Source: Microvirga splendida
Lineage (GTDB): Bacteria; Pseudomonadota; Alphaproteobacteria; Rhizobiales; Beijerinckiaceae
Length of the DNA: 64,000 bases
Assembly: GCF_016427565.1 (NCBI RefSeq)
Contig: NZ_JAELXT010000017.1
Coordinates: 1-64,000, forward strand
Reading direction: 5' to 3'
The notes beneath the pieces are model-generated. The model had not been told where the DNA came from. It saw only the letters and a program-made list of their open reading frames with translations, and did not search any database. Position numbers and translations under genes: made by a program. Shown here in pieces: positions 16,668-25,553 of the stretch. How positions within the stretch are numbered: the stretch's first letter is position 1; each line of letters opens with the position of its first letter.

Positions 16668-17150
16668 TCAAAGCGCCCGCAGTCCTTGATAGCGTGCAAA
16701 GGTTGCGGGCCCACGGGGTCCGAACAGCACAACCTCGTAGATGTCGGGTGCGGCGCCCTCGACCTCCATGCCGGGCGAGCCGATGGGCATGCCGGGGACG
16801 GCAAGCCCCGTCGCTTGAGGCTTCTCGGACAACAGCCGCTTGATGGCATCCGCCGGCACATGCCCCTCAACCACGTAGCCGCCCACTTCCGCAGTGTGGC
16901 AGGAGGCGAGTGCCTGAGGCAAGCCGAGCTTGACCTTGAGGCGATTGACCTCAGAGGTCTCCCTGATCTCGACGGGGAAGCCTGCCGCCCGGATATGGTC
17001 AGCCCAACCGGAACAGCATCCGCATGACGGATCCTTGGTCACAACGACTGTTGGCAAGGTTTGGGCGCGCAGGTGGTGGGGATAGCCGACGATGACCGAA
17101 GTTGTCAGCCCTGCGAGAATAGCGCGACGGGTGGAAAGCAAGGAACTCAT
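16668..17150 (-). CDS. DUF411 metal-binding protein
   Basis: A 160-residue protein with a leader starting STRRAILAGL and a probable cut after LRAQ. The DUF411 domain holds the signature KDPSCGCCSGWADHIRAAGF (Cys43, Cys45, Cys46), a second site with SCHTAEVGGYVVEGHVP, and the closing motif PGMPIGSPGME. DUF411 proteins are periplasmic and usually sit in copper or silver resistance clusters as presumed metal carriers. It lies between the YtkA-like gene and a DUF305 gene on the same strand. Confidence 0.85.
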   Translation of the reverse strand: MSSLLSTRRAILAGLTTSVIVGYPHHLRAQTLPTVVVTKDPSCGCCSGWADHIRAAGFPVEIRETSEVNRLKVKLGLPQALASCHTAEVGGYVVEGHVPADAIKRLLSEKPQATGLAVPGMPIGSPGMEVEGAAPDIYEVVLFGPRGPATFARYQGLRAL

Positions 17151-17331
17151 GGGGCTTCTCTATCAGAAACGGTGACGGGGGAATGCCTGACGTCTGGGCG
17201 GGTGCGCCTACAGCGTCCAAGCATCCCGGCGAAGGGCGGACTTCCGTCCATGGAGCCCAGGCTGGATGGGGGGTGCGCCTGTGGCGCACCCGCGCTCCGA
17301 TGGCCGGGGATTCGACTTTCACGCTTTGGGC

Positions 17332-17778
17332 TCACTCGGCTCCCTTCGCCTTGAGCCAAGCCCTCATCTCGCCGATTTCACGCTCCTGTTCGCGGATGAC
17401 ATCGGTGGCCCACTTCTTGGCCTGTTCGTCCTTGCCGTACTGCAGGACGACTTTGGCCATGTCGACGGCGCTCTGATGGTGCGGGATCATGCCTTTGACG
17501 AAGGCGACGTCCGGGTCAGGGCTCTGGATCGCCTGCGCCATCGGGGCGTGCATCTTATCCACCGCCGCCGCATAGGCCTTTGTCGCGTCGGACTGGGCGC
17601 CAGCCTGCGAGGGGGCCTGCGTTCCGTGACCTTGCATCATGCCGCCGCCGTGCATCATCTGCCCCGTCGGCATCTGACCTTGAGATTGCGCTGGAGCGGA
17701 AGGGGTCTGGGAGTGGGCCTGGGCCAGAGCCGGGCCTGCGAGGGCGATCAGGGCGACGGCTAGAATGGAGGTCTTCAT
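17332..17778 (-). CDS. DUF305 periplasmic protein
   Basis: A 148-residue protein with a signal peptide (cut near ALAQ). A Met/His/Gln-rich linker (MPTGQMMHGGGMMQGHG) precedes a four-helix DUF305 domain with FVKGMIPHHQSAVDMAKVVL, whose paired histidines and methionines suit metal binding. It is downstream of the RND pump and ends the main minus-strand efflux run. It is one of four DUF305 domains in the window (also 33634, 34324 and 52175). Confidence 0.85.
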   Translation of the reverse strand: MKTSILAVALIALAGPALAQAHSQTPSAPAQSQGQMPTGQMMHGGGMMQGHGTQAPSQAGAQSDATKAYAAAVDKMHAPMAQAIQSPDPDVAFVKGMIPHHQSAVDMAKVVLQYGKDEQAKKWATDVIREQEREIGEMRAWLKAKGAE

Positions 17779-17807
17779 GATGGTTCTCCTTGGTGAAGCG
17801 GGTGGGA

Positions 17808-18182
17808 TCAGTTGCTGGCGAAGCGGGCCTGGACCGTGTGGCCGTCAGCCATGGTGGCAGACACCACCACACGGGCGCCCGCGCCCAGTGGCTGGGCGAG
17901 GGTGCCGACAAGCTTGTTGGGCTCGGCTGGCTGGAGTGGGACGGTTGCCGTCTTGCCGCCGTCCTGCACCACGGCGCGGGCGTTCCGGGCGCCTGCGGAG
18001 GCCAGCGGCTTGTCGGCACCCTCGGTGAGATAAAGGACGAGCTCGGAGCCCTTAGCCACCATCTCGACATGGTGGCCTGCGCTGTCGATAACAGGGCCTC
18101 CGTTCGGGCCCTTGGCGGCCTCGTGGGCCGACGCCGCCAAAGGCGCCACCGTGAGGGCCAGGACCAGCATCAGACGTTTCAT
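17808..18182 (-). CDS. Small periplasmic protein in the efflux operon
   Basis: A 124-residue protein with a clear signal peptide (MKRLMLVLALTVAPLAASA). Just after the cut site comes HEAAKGPNGGPVIDSAGHH, which has several His residues. The rest is a small beta-rich domain (VEMVAKGSELVLYLTE, then VVVSATMADGHTVQARF). I do not recognise a named family. It lies 22 bases after the pump gene and 29 before the DUF305 gene, so it is probably cotranscribed. A periplasmic metal-binding role is plausible. Confidence 0.7.
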   Translation of the reverse strand: MKRLMLVLALTVAPLAASAHEAAKGPNGGPVIDSAGHHVEMVAKGSELVLYLTEGADKPLASAGARNARAVVQDGGKTATVPLQPAEPNKLVGTLAQPLGAGARVVVSATMADGHTVQARFASN

Positions 18183-18204
18183 GGGAGTTCTCCTTGTATA
18201 GGGA

Positions 18205-21200
18205 TCAGAAGGCTTCTGCCGGGGTGAGTGTTCCCGACACTTGGGGCCGGCTGGCCTGGATGCGTTCCAGCGGCTTCTTGCCGAAGGTCAGGAACAGGAC
18301 GGGGGTCAGGAAGGTGTCGAGCAGGGTCGCGCTGACGAGGCCGCCGAAGATCGTCACCGCCACCGGGTGCAGGATCTCGCGTCCGGGCTCGTCCGCCCCG
18401 ATCAGCAGCGGGATGAGGGCAAGGCCGGCCGACAAGGCTGTCATCAGCACCGGAGTCAGCCGCTCCAAGCTGCCGCGGATGACGAGGTCCGCGCCGAACC
18501 GCTCACCCTCGTAGAGGGCGAGGTTGATATAGTGCGAGACCTTCAGGATTCCGTTGCGGGCCGAGATGCCGGCCAGCGTGATGAAGCCGATCATCGAGGC
18601 GACCGAGAGCGGCTGCCCGGCGATGTTGAGCGCGATCACGCTGCCGATGAGCGCCAGCGGGATGTTGCCCATGATGATCAGCGCCAGCGCCGGCGACTGA
18701 TAGCGGCTGTAGAGCACCACGAACACCATCGCGAGCGACAGGAGCGACAGCGCCCCGATCCGGAGCGTGGCCTCCTCCTGTGCCTGGAAGGTGCCCTCCA
18801 GGCGGGTGACGTAGCCCTGCGGCCATTGCGTCTCGGCGGTGATGCGGCGGATGTCGGCGACGATGGCCGCCATGTCCCGCTTGCCATCGGTGTTGCCGAG
18901 GACCGCGATCCGACGCTGACCGTTCTCGCGCAGGACCTGGTTGGGGCCGTCCGTCTCCTCCACATGCGCCACCATGCGCAGCGGCACCGGACCGGTCGGC
19001 GTGGCGATCAGCAGGTCGCCGAGGCCCGTGGTGGAGCGGTCCTGGTCGGACAGGCGCATCACCACGTCGAAGCGGCGGTTGCCCTCGACGATCTGCGAGA
19101 CCGTGCGCCCATTCGACATCGTCTCCAGGCCCTGGGTCACCGTCGCCGGGGTGAGGCCGTAGAGGGCGGCCTTCTCGTAGTCGACGTCGATGCGCAGCTG
19201 CGGGATGCGCACCTGCTTCTCGACCTGGAGGTCGACGAGACCTTCCACGCCTGAGAGCCGCTCGCGCAGGCCTTCCGCCAGGGTGCGCAGGGTGTCGACG
19301 TCCTCGCCGTAGATCTTGAGCGCGATCTCGGCGCGTACGCCCGAGAGCATGTGGTCGAGGCGATGCGAGATCGGCTGGCCGACATTGAGGGTCGCGGGCA
19401 GGACGGCCAGGCGGGCGCGGATGTCGCCCATCACCTCCTCCTTCGAGCGCTCCGACCGCTTCAGGTCGACGTCGATCTCCGAGGAGTGCACGCCCTCCGC
19501 ATGCTCGTCGAGCTCGGCGCGGCCGGTGCGGCGTCCGACCGAGATCACCTCCGGCACCTCCTTGATCAGGTTCTCCGCGACCAGCCCGAGCCGGTGGCTC
19601 TCGGCCAGGGCGATGCCGGGATTGTAGGCGAGGCTGATCGTGAGCGTGCCTTCGTTGAACGGTGGCAGGAAGGCCCGCGGCAGCAGCGTCGCCCCGTAGG
19701 CCGCCAGGCCGACGCCCAGCAGGATGGTGGTGAACAGGAACCCACGGTGCCCGAAGGCCCAGCGCAGCAGGGCCGCGTTGCCGCGCTTGAGGTGTCGGAC
19801 CACGAAGCTGTCGTGCTCGTGGCCCTTCACCCGCCCTGAAAGCAGGTAGTAGGCGAGTACCGGCGTCACGGTGATCGAGGTGACGAGCGAGGCTAGGATC
19901 GAGACGATGTAGGCGACGCCCAAGGGCGCGAAGAGGCGTCCCTCGATGCCGGACAGCGCGAAGAGCGGGATGAACACCAGGATGATGATCATCGTCGCGT
20001 AGACGATGCCTGAACGGACTTCCTGGGATGCGGCCGCGATCACCTCCAGCACCGGCCTCGGCTCGGGAAGTTCTCGGTTCTCCTTGAGCCGGCGCAGGAT
20101 GTTCTCGACGTCGACCACCGCATCATCGACGAGCTCACCGATGGCGATGGCCAGCCCGCCGAGTGTCATCGTGTTGATGGTCAGCCCGAAGACCTGGAAC
20201 ACCACGACCGTCACCAGGATGGAGATTGGGATCGCGGAGAGCGAGATCACGGTCGCCCGGGCGTTCATCAGGAACAGGACGAGGATCACCGCCACGACGG
20301 CGGCCGCCTCGACCAGCACGCGCTTGACGTTGCCGATGGAGGTCTCGATGAACGTCGCCTGCCGGAATTGCAGATTCGTGGCCGACACGCCCTGCGGCAG
20401 CGTCTTCTGAATCTCCGCCAGCGCGGCCTCGATCTTGCCCGTGAGGTCGACCGTGTCAGACCCGGGTTGCTTCTGGATCGACACGATCACGGCGGGCTTG
20501 CCCTGGAAGCCGGCATCGCCGCGCTTCACCCGGGGGGCGAAGTCGACCTGCGCCACCTGGTGCAAGAAGATCGGCTGGCCGTCCCGGTGGACCACCACCG
20601 TGTTGCGCAGATCCTCCAGGCGCCGGGTCAGTCCGACGTTGCGGATCAGGTACTCGCGCCCGTGCTGGTCGACGAAGCCGCCACCGGTGTTGGTGCCGAA
20701 GCGGGTGACGGCGGCCTCGATCTGCTCGTGTGTGACGTCGAGCGCCTGGAGGGCCGCAATGTTGGGCACGATCCGGTACTGACGCACCTCGCCGCCGATG
20801 GGGATGACCTGGGCCACGCCCGCGATGGTGAGGAGCTGGGGCCGGATGATGAAGTCGGCGATCTCGCGCACCTCCATCGGCGAGACGGTGTCACCCGTCA
20901 CGGCGATCAGCATGATCTCGCCCATGATCGAGGTGACTGGTCCCATCTGCGGGGTAACGCCGCGCGGGAGCTGCTCGCCCACGAGTGCCAGGCGCTCGGC
21001 GACGAGTTGGCGCGAGCGGTAGATGTCGGTACCCCAGTCGAACTCGACATAGACGATGGACAGGCCGACGCCTGATACCGAGCGGACGCGGGTCACGCCC
21101 GGCATGCCGTTCATGGAGGTTTCAAGCGGATAGGTGACGAGCTGCTCCACCTCCTGCGGCGCGAGGCCCTCGGCCTCGGTCATCAGGGTGACGGTGGGAC

Positions 21201-21330
21201 GGTTGAGATCCGGAAAGACGTCGACCGGGATCTGAGGGAGGACAAAGCTGCCGTAGGCGATCAGCACCAGGGCGGTGGCCAGGACGAAGAGCCGGTTCTT
21301 GAGGCTGCTTGAGACAAGGAGATTGAACAT
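18205..21330 (-). CDS. Heavy-metal efflux RND pump (CusA/CzcA family)
   Basis: A 1041-residue inner-membrane RND transporter of normal length. The first helix is followed by [20 protein letters not shown]. The periplasmic porter domains include [20 protein letters not shown]. The proton-relay helix reads [20 protein letters not shown], with acidic residues, and the second half carries [19 protein letters not shown]. It would export periplasmic or cytoplasmic metal ions with the adaptor encoded 7 bases upstream. Cu(I)/Ag(I) fits the neighbours, but the helix-4 sequence differs from classic CusA, so divalent metals are possible. No intact outer-membrane factor gene accompanies it. Confidence 0.9.
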   Translation of the reverse strand: MFNLLVSSSLKNRLFVLATALVLIAYGSFVLPQIPVDVFPDLNRPTVTLMTEAEGLAPQEVEQLVTYPLETSMNGMPGVTRVRSVSGVGLSIVYVEFDWGTDIYRSRQLVAERLALVGEQLPRGVTPQMGPVTSIMGEIMLIAVTGDTVSPMEVREIADFIIRPQLLTIAGVAQVIPIGGEVRQYRIVPNIAALQALDVTHEQIEAAVTRFGTNTGGGFVDQHGREYLIRNVGLTRRLEDLRNTVVVHRDGQPIFLHQVAQVDFAPRVKRGDAGFQGKPAVIVSIQKQPGSDTVDLTGKIEAALAEIQKTLPQGVSATNLQFRQATFIETSIGNVKRVLVEAAAVVAVILVLFLMNARATVISLSAIPISILVTVVVFQVFGLTINTMTLGGLAIAIGELVDDAVVDVENILRRLKENRELPEPRPVLEVIAAASQEVRSGIVYATMIIILVFIPLFALSGIEGRLFAPLGVAYIVSILASLVTSITVTPVLAYYLLSGRVKGHEHDSFVVRHLKRGNAALLRWAFGHRGFLFTTILLGVGLAAYGATLLPRAFLPPFNEGTLTISLAYNPGIALAESHRLGLVAENLIKEVPEVISVGRRTGRAELDEHAEGVHSSEIDVDLKRSERSKEEVMGDIRARLAVLPATLNVGQPISHRLDHMLSGVRAEIALKIYGEDVDTLRTLAEGLRERLSGVEGLVDLQVEKQVRIPQLRIDVDYEKAALYGLTPATVTQGLETMSNGRTVSQIVEGNRRFDVVMRLSDQDRSTTGLGDLLIATPTGPVPLRMVAHVEETDGPNQVLRENGQRRIAVLGNTDGKRDMAAIVADIRRITAETQWPQGYVTRLEGTFQAQEEATLRIGALSLLSLAMVFVVLYSRYQSPALALIIMGNIPLALIGSVIALNIAGQPLSVASMIGFITLAGISARNGILKVSHYINLALYEGERFGADLVIRGSLERLTPVLMTALSAGLALIPLLIGADEPGREILHPVAVTIFGGLVSATLLDTFLTPVLFLTFGKKPLERIQASRPQVSGTLTPAEAF

Positions 21331-21337
21331 CGGTGCC

Positions 21338-23062
21338 TCACCGGATCTGGTTGACGAGTTCGGAGCCGCGGATCACGATCCGCTCGCCCCCGGCCAAGCC
21401 GCCCCGGATGACGAGGCGGTGGGCATCGAAGGGTTCCGTCCGCACGGGACGTGCCTCGAAGCGCTCGGGATCCGTGTGACGCCACACGACCGCTTCGCCA
21501 TTGCCGCTGCGCACCACCGCGTCGCGAGGCAGGACGATGCCGGTGACCGAGACCCCGCTCCTGGCGACGACCGTCAAAGGCTGGCCTACACTGAGGTTGG
21601 CCGGCGGGTTGTCGACCGCGAACTGCACCACGGTGGCCTGCTGCTGCAGGGCCTTGCTGAAGCCCTGGAACGCCAGCGTGAGCGGCGTGCCGTCGTTTGC
21701 CATCGCGCTGGCGCCGGTCACCTTTGCAGGGTTGACGTCGCCATAGACGAGCGCCTCGACCCACAGCCCCTTCGGGTCGACGATCTGGAAGACAATGTCC
21801 TCGGAGCCGACCACCTGGCCGGCGACGACCCGCACCGCGGCGATGGTGCCGTCGATGGGTGCGCGCAGGACCTCGGGCTCGATCCGGGTCTGCCGCACGA
21901 TCTCGCGGCGGCGGCGGAGGCCCTCAAGCTCGATCTCGGCGTCAACCACCTGGCTCGGCGGCGCCACGTTGCGCTCGGCCAGCTGGCGCACGCGCTTGAG
22001 CTTGGTCTCGGCGACCGCGATCTCCTGCTCGATCTCGCCCACGCGCTCGGAGAGGGTCGTGCGATCCGCCTGGCCCACAGCCTGCTCGACGAGCGCGAGC
22101 ACGTCGCCTTTCCTGACCGTCTGGCCAAGGCGCGGCAGCCCGCCCTCCGGGGCGGCCATCCGCCCGCCGTTGATGCTCTGCACGAGACCGGAGCGGTTCG
22201 GGTCGGCAATCACGCGGCCGACCAGGGTGATCGCCCTTTGCGCCTCCTCGGGCGTCGCGATGCTGGTCCGCACGTCCAGCAGGCGCTGGCTCGGCTTCGG
22301 CACGAACACCGTGCCGTCCGGCAGGCGTCGCGGCGTGTCGCCGGCAGGCAAGGCCGCCTTGACGTCTCCAGCGCCGTGATCCTCACCTTCGTGGCTGAAG
22401 GCGTACGCGGTGGTTGCCAGGACGGCGATGAGCGCAAGGCTGGTCACCGGAACCATCCGGCTGCGGCTCCGGGCGGCAAGGCCGAGCACGAATCCGAGTC
22501 CGATGACACCGGCTACAGTGTAGGGCTGCCCAACCTCGATGCCGCCGACACGCAGGCCGGGCGCCACCCGGAGGGCCAGCGCTGTCGTGGTGTCTGCGGG
22601 AAGGGATGCGGCGGCGGCTGCGGGCCTCACGGGAAGGACGAGGGTTCCAATCAGGAGATCATCCCCGGCCGGCGCGCTCACGGCAAAAACAAGCTCAAGC
22701 GGCCCCTCGCCGGTAAAGTCGGCCGACGTGACGGCGTAGGCGCCGTCCGACGCCTTCTCGGCCTCCACGTCCTGGCCGCCGACGGTGACGGTGATCCTGG
22801 CATCGGCCACCGGTTCGTTGGTGCCGAACCGGTCGAGGTAAAGCCCGAGCCGCTCGCCGCGCAGGATGCCGACCAGCTCGTAGGCGTCCGATTGCACAGC
22901 AATGCGCGGATTGGAGGTGGCCACCGCCGTTGGCGGCGGAGCACCATGGTCGTGTCCGCTGTGGGCCAGCGCTGCCGGAGCGAGAGCGAAGGTGGTCAGG
23001 AAGCCCAAGCCACACAGGACAGCCTGGAGGCGCGGCAGGGCGCCGGTGAAACGGGTAAGCAT
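21338..23062 (-). CDS. RND efflux adaptor with N-terminal His-rich extension (CusB/CzcB-like)
   Basis: A 574-residue adaptor, longer than the usual 400-450. Residues 1-33 form a leader followed by HSGHDHG. Residues about 45-200 make an extra domain ending in a membrane segment (about 180-200 and 213-225), after which comes [12 protein letters not shown]. The standard adaptor follows: barrel-sandwich ([20 protein letters not shown] start of hairpin), lipoyl-like part ([20 protein letters not shown]) and membrane-proximal part to the end. It links the RND pump to an outer-membrane channel. It is the first gene of the pump operon. Confidence 0.85.
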   Translation of the reverse strand: MLTRFTGALPRLQAVLCGLGFLTTFALAPAALAHSGHDHGAPPPTAVATSNPRIAVQSDAYELVGILRGERLGLYLDRFGTNEPVADARITVTVGGQDVEAEKASDGAYAVTSADFTGEGPLELVFAVSAPAGDDLLIGTLVLPVRPAAAAASLPADTTTALALRVAPGLRVGGIEVGQPYTVAGVIGLGFVLGLAARSRSRMVPVTSLALIAVLATTAYAFSHEGEDHGAGDVKAALPAGDTPRRLPDGTVFVPKPSQRLLDVRTSIATPEEAQRAITLVGRVIADPNRSGLVQSINGGRMAAPEGGLPRLGQTVRKGDVLALVEQAVGQADRTTLSERVGEIEQEIAVAETKLKRVRQLAERNVAPPSQVVDAEIELEGLRRRREIVRQTRIEPEVLRAPIDGTIAAVRVVAGQVVGSEDIVFQIVDPKGLWVEALVYGDVNPAKVTGASAMANDGTPLTLAFQGFSKALQQQATVVQFAVDNPPANLSVGQPLTVVARSGVSVTGIVLPRDAVVRSGNGEAVVWRHTDPERFEARPVRTEPFDAHRLVIRGGLAGGERIVIRGSELVNQIR

Positions 23063-23122
23063 TGGAAGAACCCCAATATGAGCACGTCGTGGGAAGCGAC
23101 ACGGCTCATGCCGGTCGCTCGG

Positions 23123-23554
23123 TCAGGCGGCGTGGGGGGTTCGCGGGGGACGCTTCAGGCCATTCGGGTCGATGCCCGAGCCTTGCTGGCTTTCGGGCGT
23201 CAGGGTGATCATGGCCACGACCCGGACCGTAGCGAGGCCGAGGTTGACGGACGGCAAGGCAAAACCGCAGACACTGCCGCAATGTGGATTGTGGAGGCCC
23301 TGCGCACCGTCGTGATCGTGATCGGCGCCCATCAGGGCGCAGCCATCCTCTACCTCAACGCCAGCAGTTTCGCCACCGCATCCCGGGTGCTGTTGGAGTT
23401 CTTTCGCGATGGCGGCTTGAGTTCCGCTCCGGACGCTGTCCAAGCCATGGGCCTGCATGCCGGCCATGGCCCCGTTGTGGAGCACGAACACGGCCATGGC
23501 CACGAGCACAAGGCTCGCGATAAACCGGCGTAAGTGGGTCCACACAGCGCTCAA
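23123..23554 (-). CDS. Small secreted Cys/His protein, DUF2946-like
   Basis: A 143-residue protein with a TTG start at 23554 behind GGAGGAG, confirmed by alignment with the paralogue at 5061-5516. A leader (RRFIASLVLVAMAVFVLHNG) precedes a region with CGGETAGVEVEDGC and MGADHDHDGAQ, then PHCGSVCGFALPS, and the tail GLKRPPRTPHAA. The Cys/His content suits metal binding in the periplasm. It lies immediately upstream of the adaptor on the same strand. Confidence 0.7.
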   Translation of the reverse strand: MSAVWTHLRRFIASLVLVAMAVFVLHNGAMAGMQAHGLDSVRSGTQAAIAKELQQHPGCGGETAGVEVEDGCALMGADHDHDGAQGLHNPHCGSVCGFALPSVNLGLATVRVVAMITLTPESQQGSGIDPNGLKRPPRTPHAA

Positions 23555-23775
23555 CGAATCTCTCCTCCGTACAGGGAATGTACCCGACGACCAGTGGGCT
23601 GTATTTGCGATGGATCAAACGCCAAACATGTCTGGGCGGGTGATCTCCGCGCTGCAGCCGCCGGCTGACGCCCCAGGGGTGGCGGCCGTCCGGTAGGGTA
23701 GACCAGGGAGTGGGACCGTGGACTGGACCGTCGGAACCAAGTTGAATGGGGTGCCGTTGGGACTATGATCCCGCA

Positions 23776-24156
23776 ATGGACGACACCGTGCCCCACCTGC
23801 TTCGCCTTATGCTGAGCCACCTCATGATCGCGATGATGGCCATCGCGATCATGAGCACGTCCTGGCACGGCGTCGCCCAGGCGGGCAGCCCGGAACCTGC
23901 CGTGCATGTCCACGGCGCGAACGGCGTGCACAAGCGAGCGGTTCACAGCCGGGCCGAGCACACGCCCTCCGCTCCGGTCAAAGCCCATGCGGCGGGCCAA
24001 GGCTGCTGCCACCCCGCCTGCACCGTGGCTGTCATCCCCTTGCCTGCCGGTGTCGCCGATGCCCTGCCGCTCTCGGCTCCCCTCCACATGAGCCACGACC
24101 TCGTACCGGCGCCGACCACCCCCTCCGCCCTCGACCGTCCGCCCAAGTTCGCCTGA
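23776..24156 (+). CDS. Small secreted His/Cys protein, paralogue of 31005-31385
   Basis: From the ATG at 23776, 126 residues. It aligns with the product of 31005-31385 along its length: LLRLMLSHLMIAMMAIA against LLRLMLTRLLIAMIAIA, a His-rich stretch (HVHGANGVHKRAVHSRAEH), the core GCCHPACTVAVIP against VCCHPACTMAVVP, and the tail SALDRPPKFA against SGLDRPPKLV. The N terminus is a leader or anchor. The plan matches DUF2946-like proteins. It is divergent from the efflux operon and precedes the stress block. The metal role is inferred. Confidence 0.65.
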   Translation: MDDTVPHLLRLMLSHLMIAMMAIAIMSTSWHGVAQAGSPEPAVHVHGANGVHKRAVHSRAEHTPSAPVKAHAAGQGCCHPACTVAVIPLPAGVADALPLSAPLHMSHDLVPAPTTPSALDRPPKFA

Positions 24157-24311
24157 GCCTACGCACACCTGCACCCACGGCATCGCGGTGCGCGCCTGCG
24201 CCCGACCGGTGGCCCGGTGTGAACACTGTTGGAGAGCGGCATGGCAGCGACACGCCCGGAGAAGGGCCATCGGTGTCTCTGTCACCGCCGCCACGGACTG
24301 AAAGGACGCTC

Positions 24312-25550
24312 ATGAGCAACTGGCTTTTGCAGCTGGCCGGTGGCAGCCTCGTGGCCGCAGCCGCGGCCGACGTGTTCCTGACCGTGCTTTACGCACGCGG
24401 TGGAGTGGGCCTTATCAGCCCTTTCCTGAGCCGCGGCCTGTGGTGGCTGTTCAGGAGCGTGGCGCAGCTGCTGCCCCGAGACCACAGGGGCGGCCTCCTG
24501 GCATTCGCCGGGCCTAGCCTGCTGGTGGTGACAGTTGTGACGTGGGCCTGCCTGCTGGCGTCAGGCTTTGCCCTGATCGTCTGGCCGGGACTCGGCACCG
24601 GGGTGCAGGCCAGCCAGGGGCCGACCCCCACCGACTTTTGGACCGCGTTCTACTACAGCGGCTACAGCCTCACCACCCTGGGTGTTGGTGACTTGGTGCC
24701 CAAGACCAGCTTCTATCGTGTCCTGACTGTGCTTGAGGCCGGCATCGGCTTCTCCGTGTTTACCCTCGCGCTGACGTATTTCATGTCCGTGTACAGCGCC
24801 CTCATCCGGCGCAACACGTTGGCCCTCCTGCTGCACCAGATGTCCAACCGCAGCGGCGATGCCGCCGAGCTTCTTGCACGGCTCGGACCTGGCGGGGACT
24901 TCGCCCCGGCGCGGCCGGAGATCACGACCATCGCAACCGAGGTGCTGTCGCTCCTGGAAGCCCACCACTCCTACCCCGTGCTGCACTACTTCCGCAGGGA
25001 GGAGCCAACCTTCGCCATGGCGCGGATCACTCTCATGGTGTTGGACAGCGCCAGCCTGGCCCGAACCGCCTTGGACGGGGAGCACCACCGGTCGTTTGTG
25101 CGCTCAGGGTCCATTGAGGCGCTCTGGGGCAGCGGCTTGCGCCTTCTGGCCGGCACACGGGGCTTTGTTCCCCGGCACGGCCACCGACGCGGTCATCCGG
25201 ACGGAGAGGCTCCGGATGCTGACGACGAGTGCCGCTGGCGCGCGCGCTTTGCTGCCGCGGTTCAACGCCTTCAGGAGGACGGTGTCCTCACGAGGGGCGC
25301 GGCTCGGGACGGCAGCGACGAATACGTGGCGCTTCGGCGGCTGTGGGACAGCGAGGTCTGGGGGCTTGCCCGTCACATGGCCTACGGCGTCACAGAGATC
25401 GCCCCGCATGAGACAAACCTGGCATCCACGGGCGCGCGACAGCAGGTGCGGCCCGCCGAACCGGAGAAGACCGGCCGCACGGGCCTCGCAGAGCCAGGCA
25501 GAGCAGCAGCCGACGGCAGTCGCCCCTGCGGCACCGAGAATGGAGAGTAA
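24312..25550 (+). CDS. Two-helix potassium channel family protein
   Basis: From the ATG at 24312 the product has 412 residues. N-terminal helices (about 5-25, 65-88) precede the pore loop with selectivity filter TTLGVGDLVP and a final helix (GIGFSVFTLALTYFMSVYSA). The long C-terminal cytoplasmic part (about 165-412) is helical and Arg-rich, with no recognised RCK domain. It would conduct K+ across the inner membrane. It stands first in a plus-strand run of stress-type genes, 3 bases before the next coding sequence. Confidence 0.8.
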   Translation: MSNWLLQLAGGSLVAAAAADVFLTVLYARGGVGLISPFLSRGLWWLFRSVAQLLPRDHRGGLLAFAGPSLLVVTVVTWACLLASGFALIVWPGLGTGVQASQGPTPTDFWTAFYYSGYSLTTLGVGDLVPKTSFYRVLTVLEAGIGFSVFTLALTYFMSVYSALIRRNTLALLLHQMSNRSGDAAELLARLGPGGDFAPARPEITTIATEVLSLLEAHHSYPVLHYFRREEPTFAMARITLMVLDSASLARTALDGEHHRSFVRSGSIEALWGSGLRLLAGTRGFVPRHGHRRGHPDGEAPDADDECRWRARFAAAVQRLQEDGVLTRGAARDGSDEYVALRRLWDSEVWGLARHMAYGVTEIAPHETNLASTGARQQVRPAEPEKTGRTGLAEPGRAAADGSRPCGTENGE

Positions 25551-25553
25551 CCC

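Noticed and set aside
18241..23533. Long plus-strand frames (337, 235 and 752 residues) opposite the RND pump and adaptor
   Set aside because: They are shadows of GC-rich genes: rich in Arg, His, Asp and Gly, and opposite clearly recognised proteins.
23605..23618. TTGCGATGGATCAA before the gene at 23554, like an FNR site
   Set aside because: Only one half is a match; the other half differs at two of five key bases.
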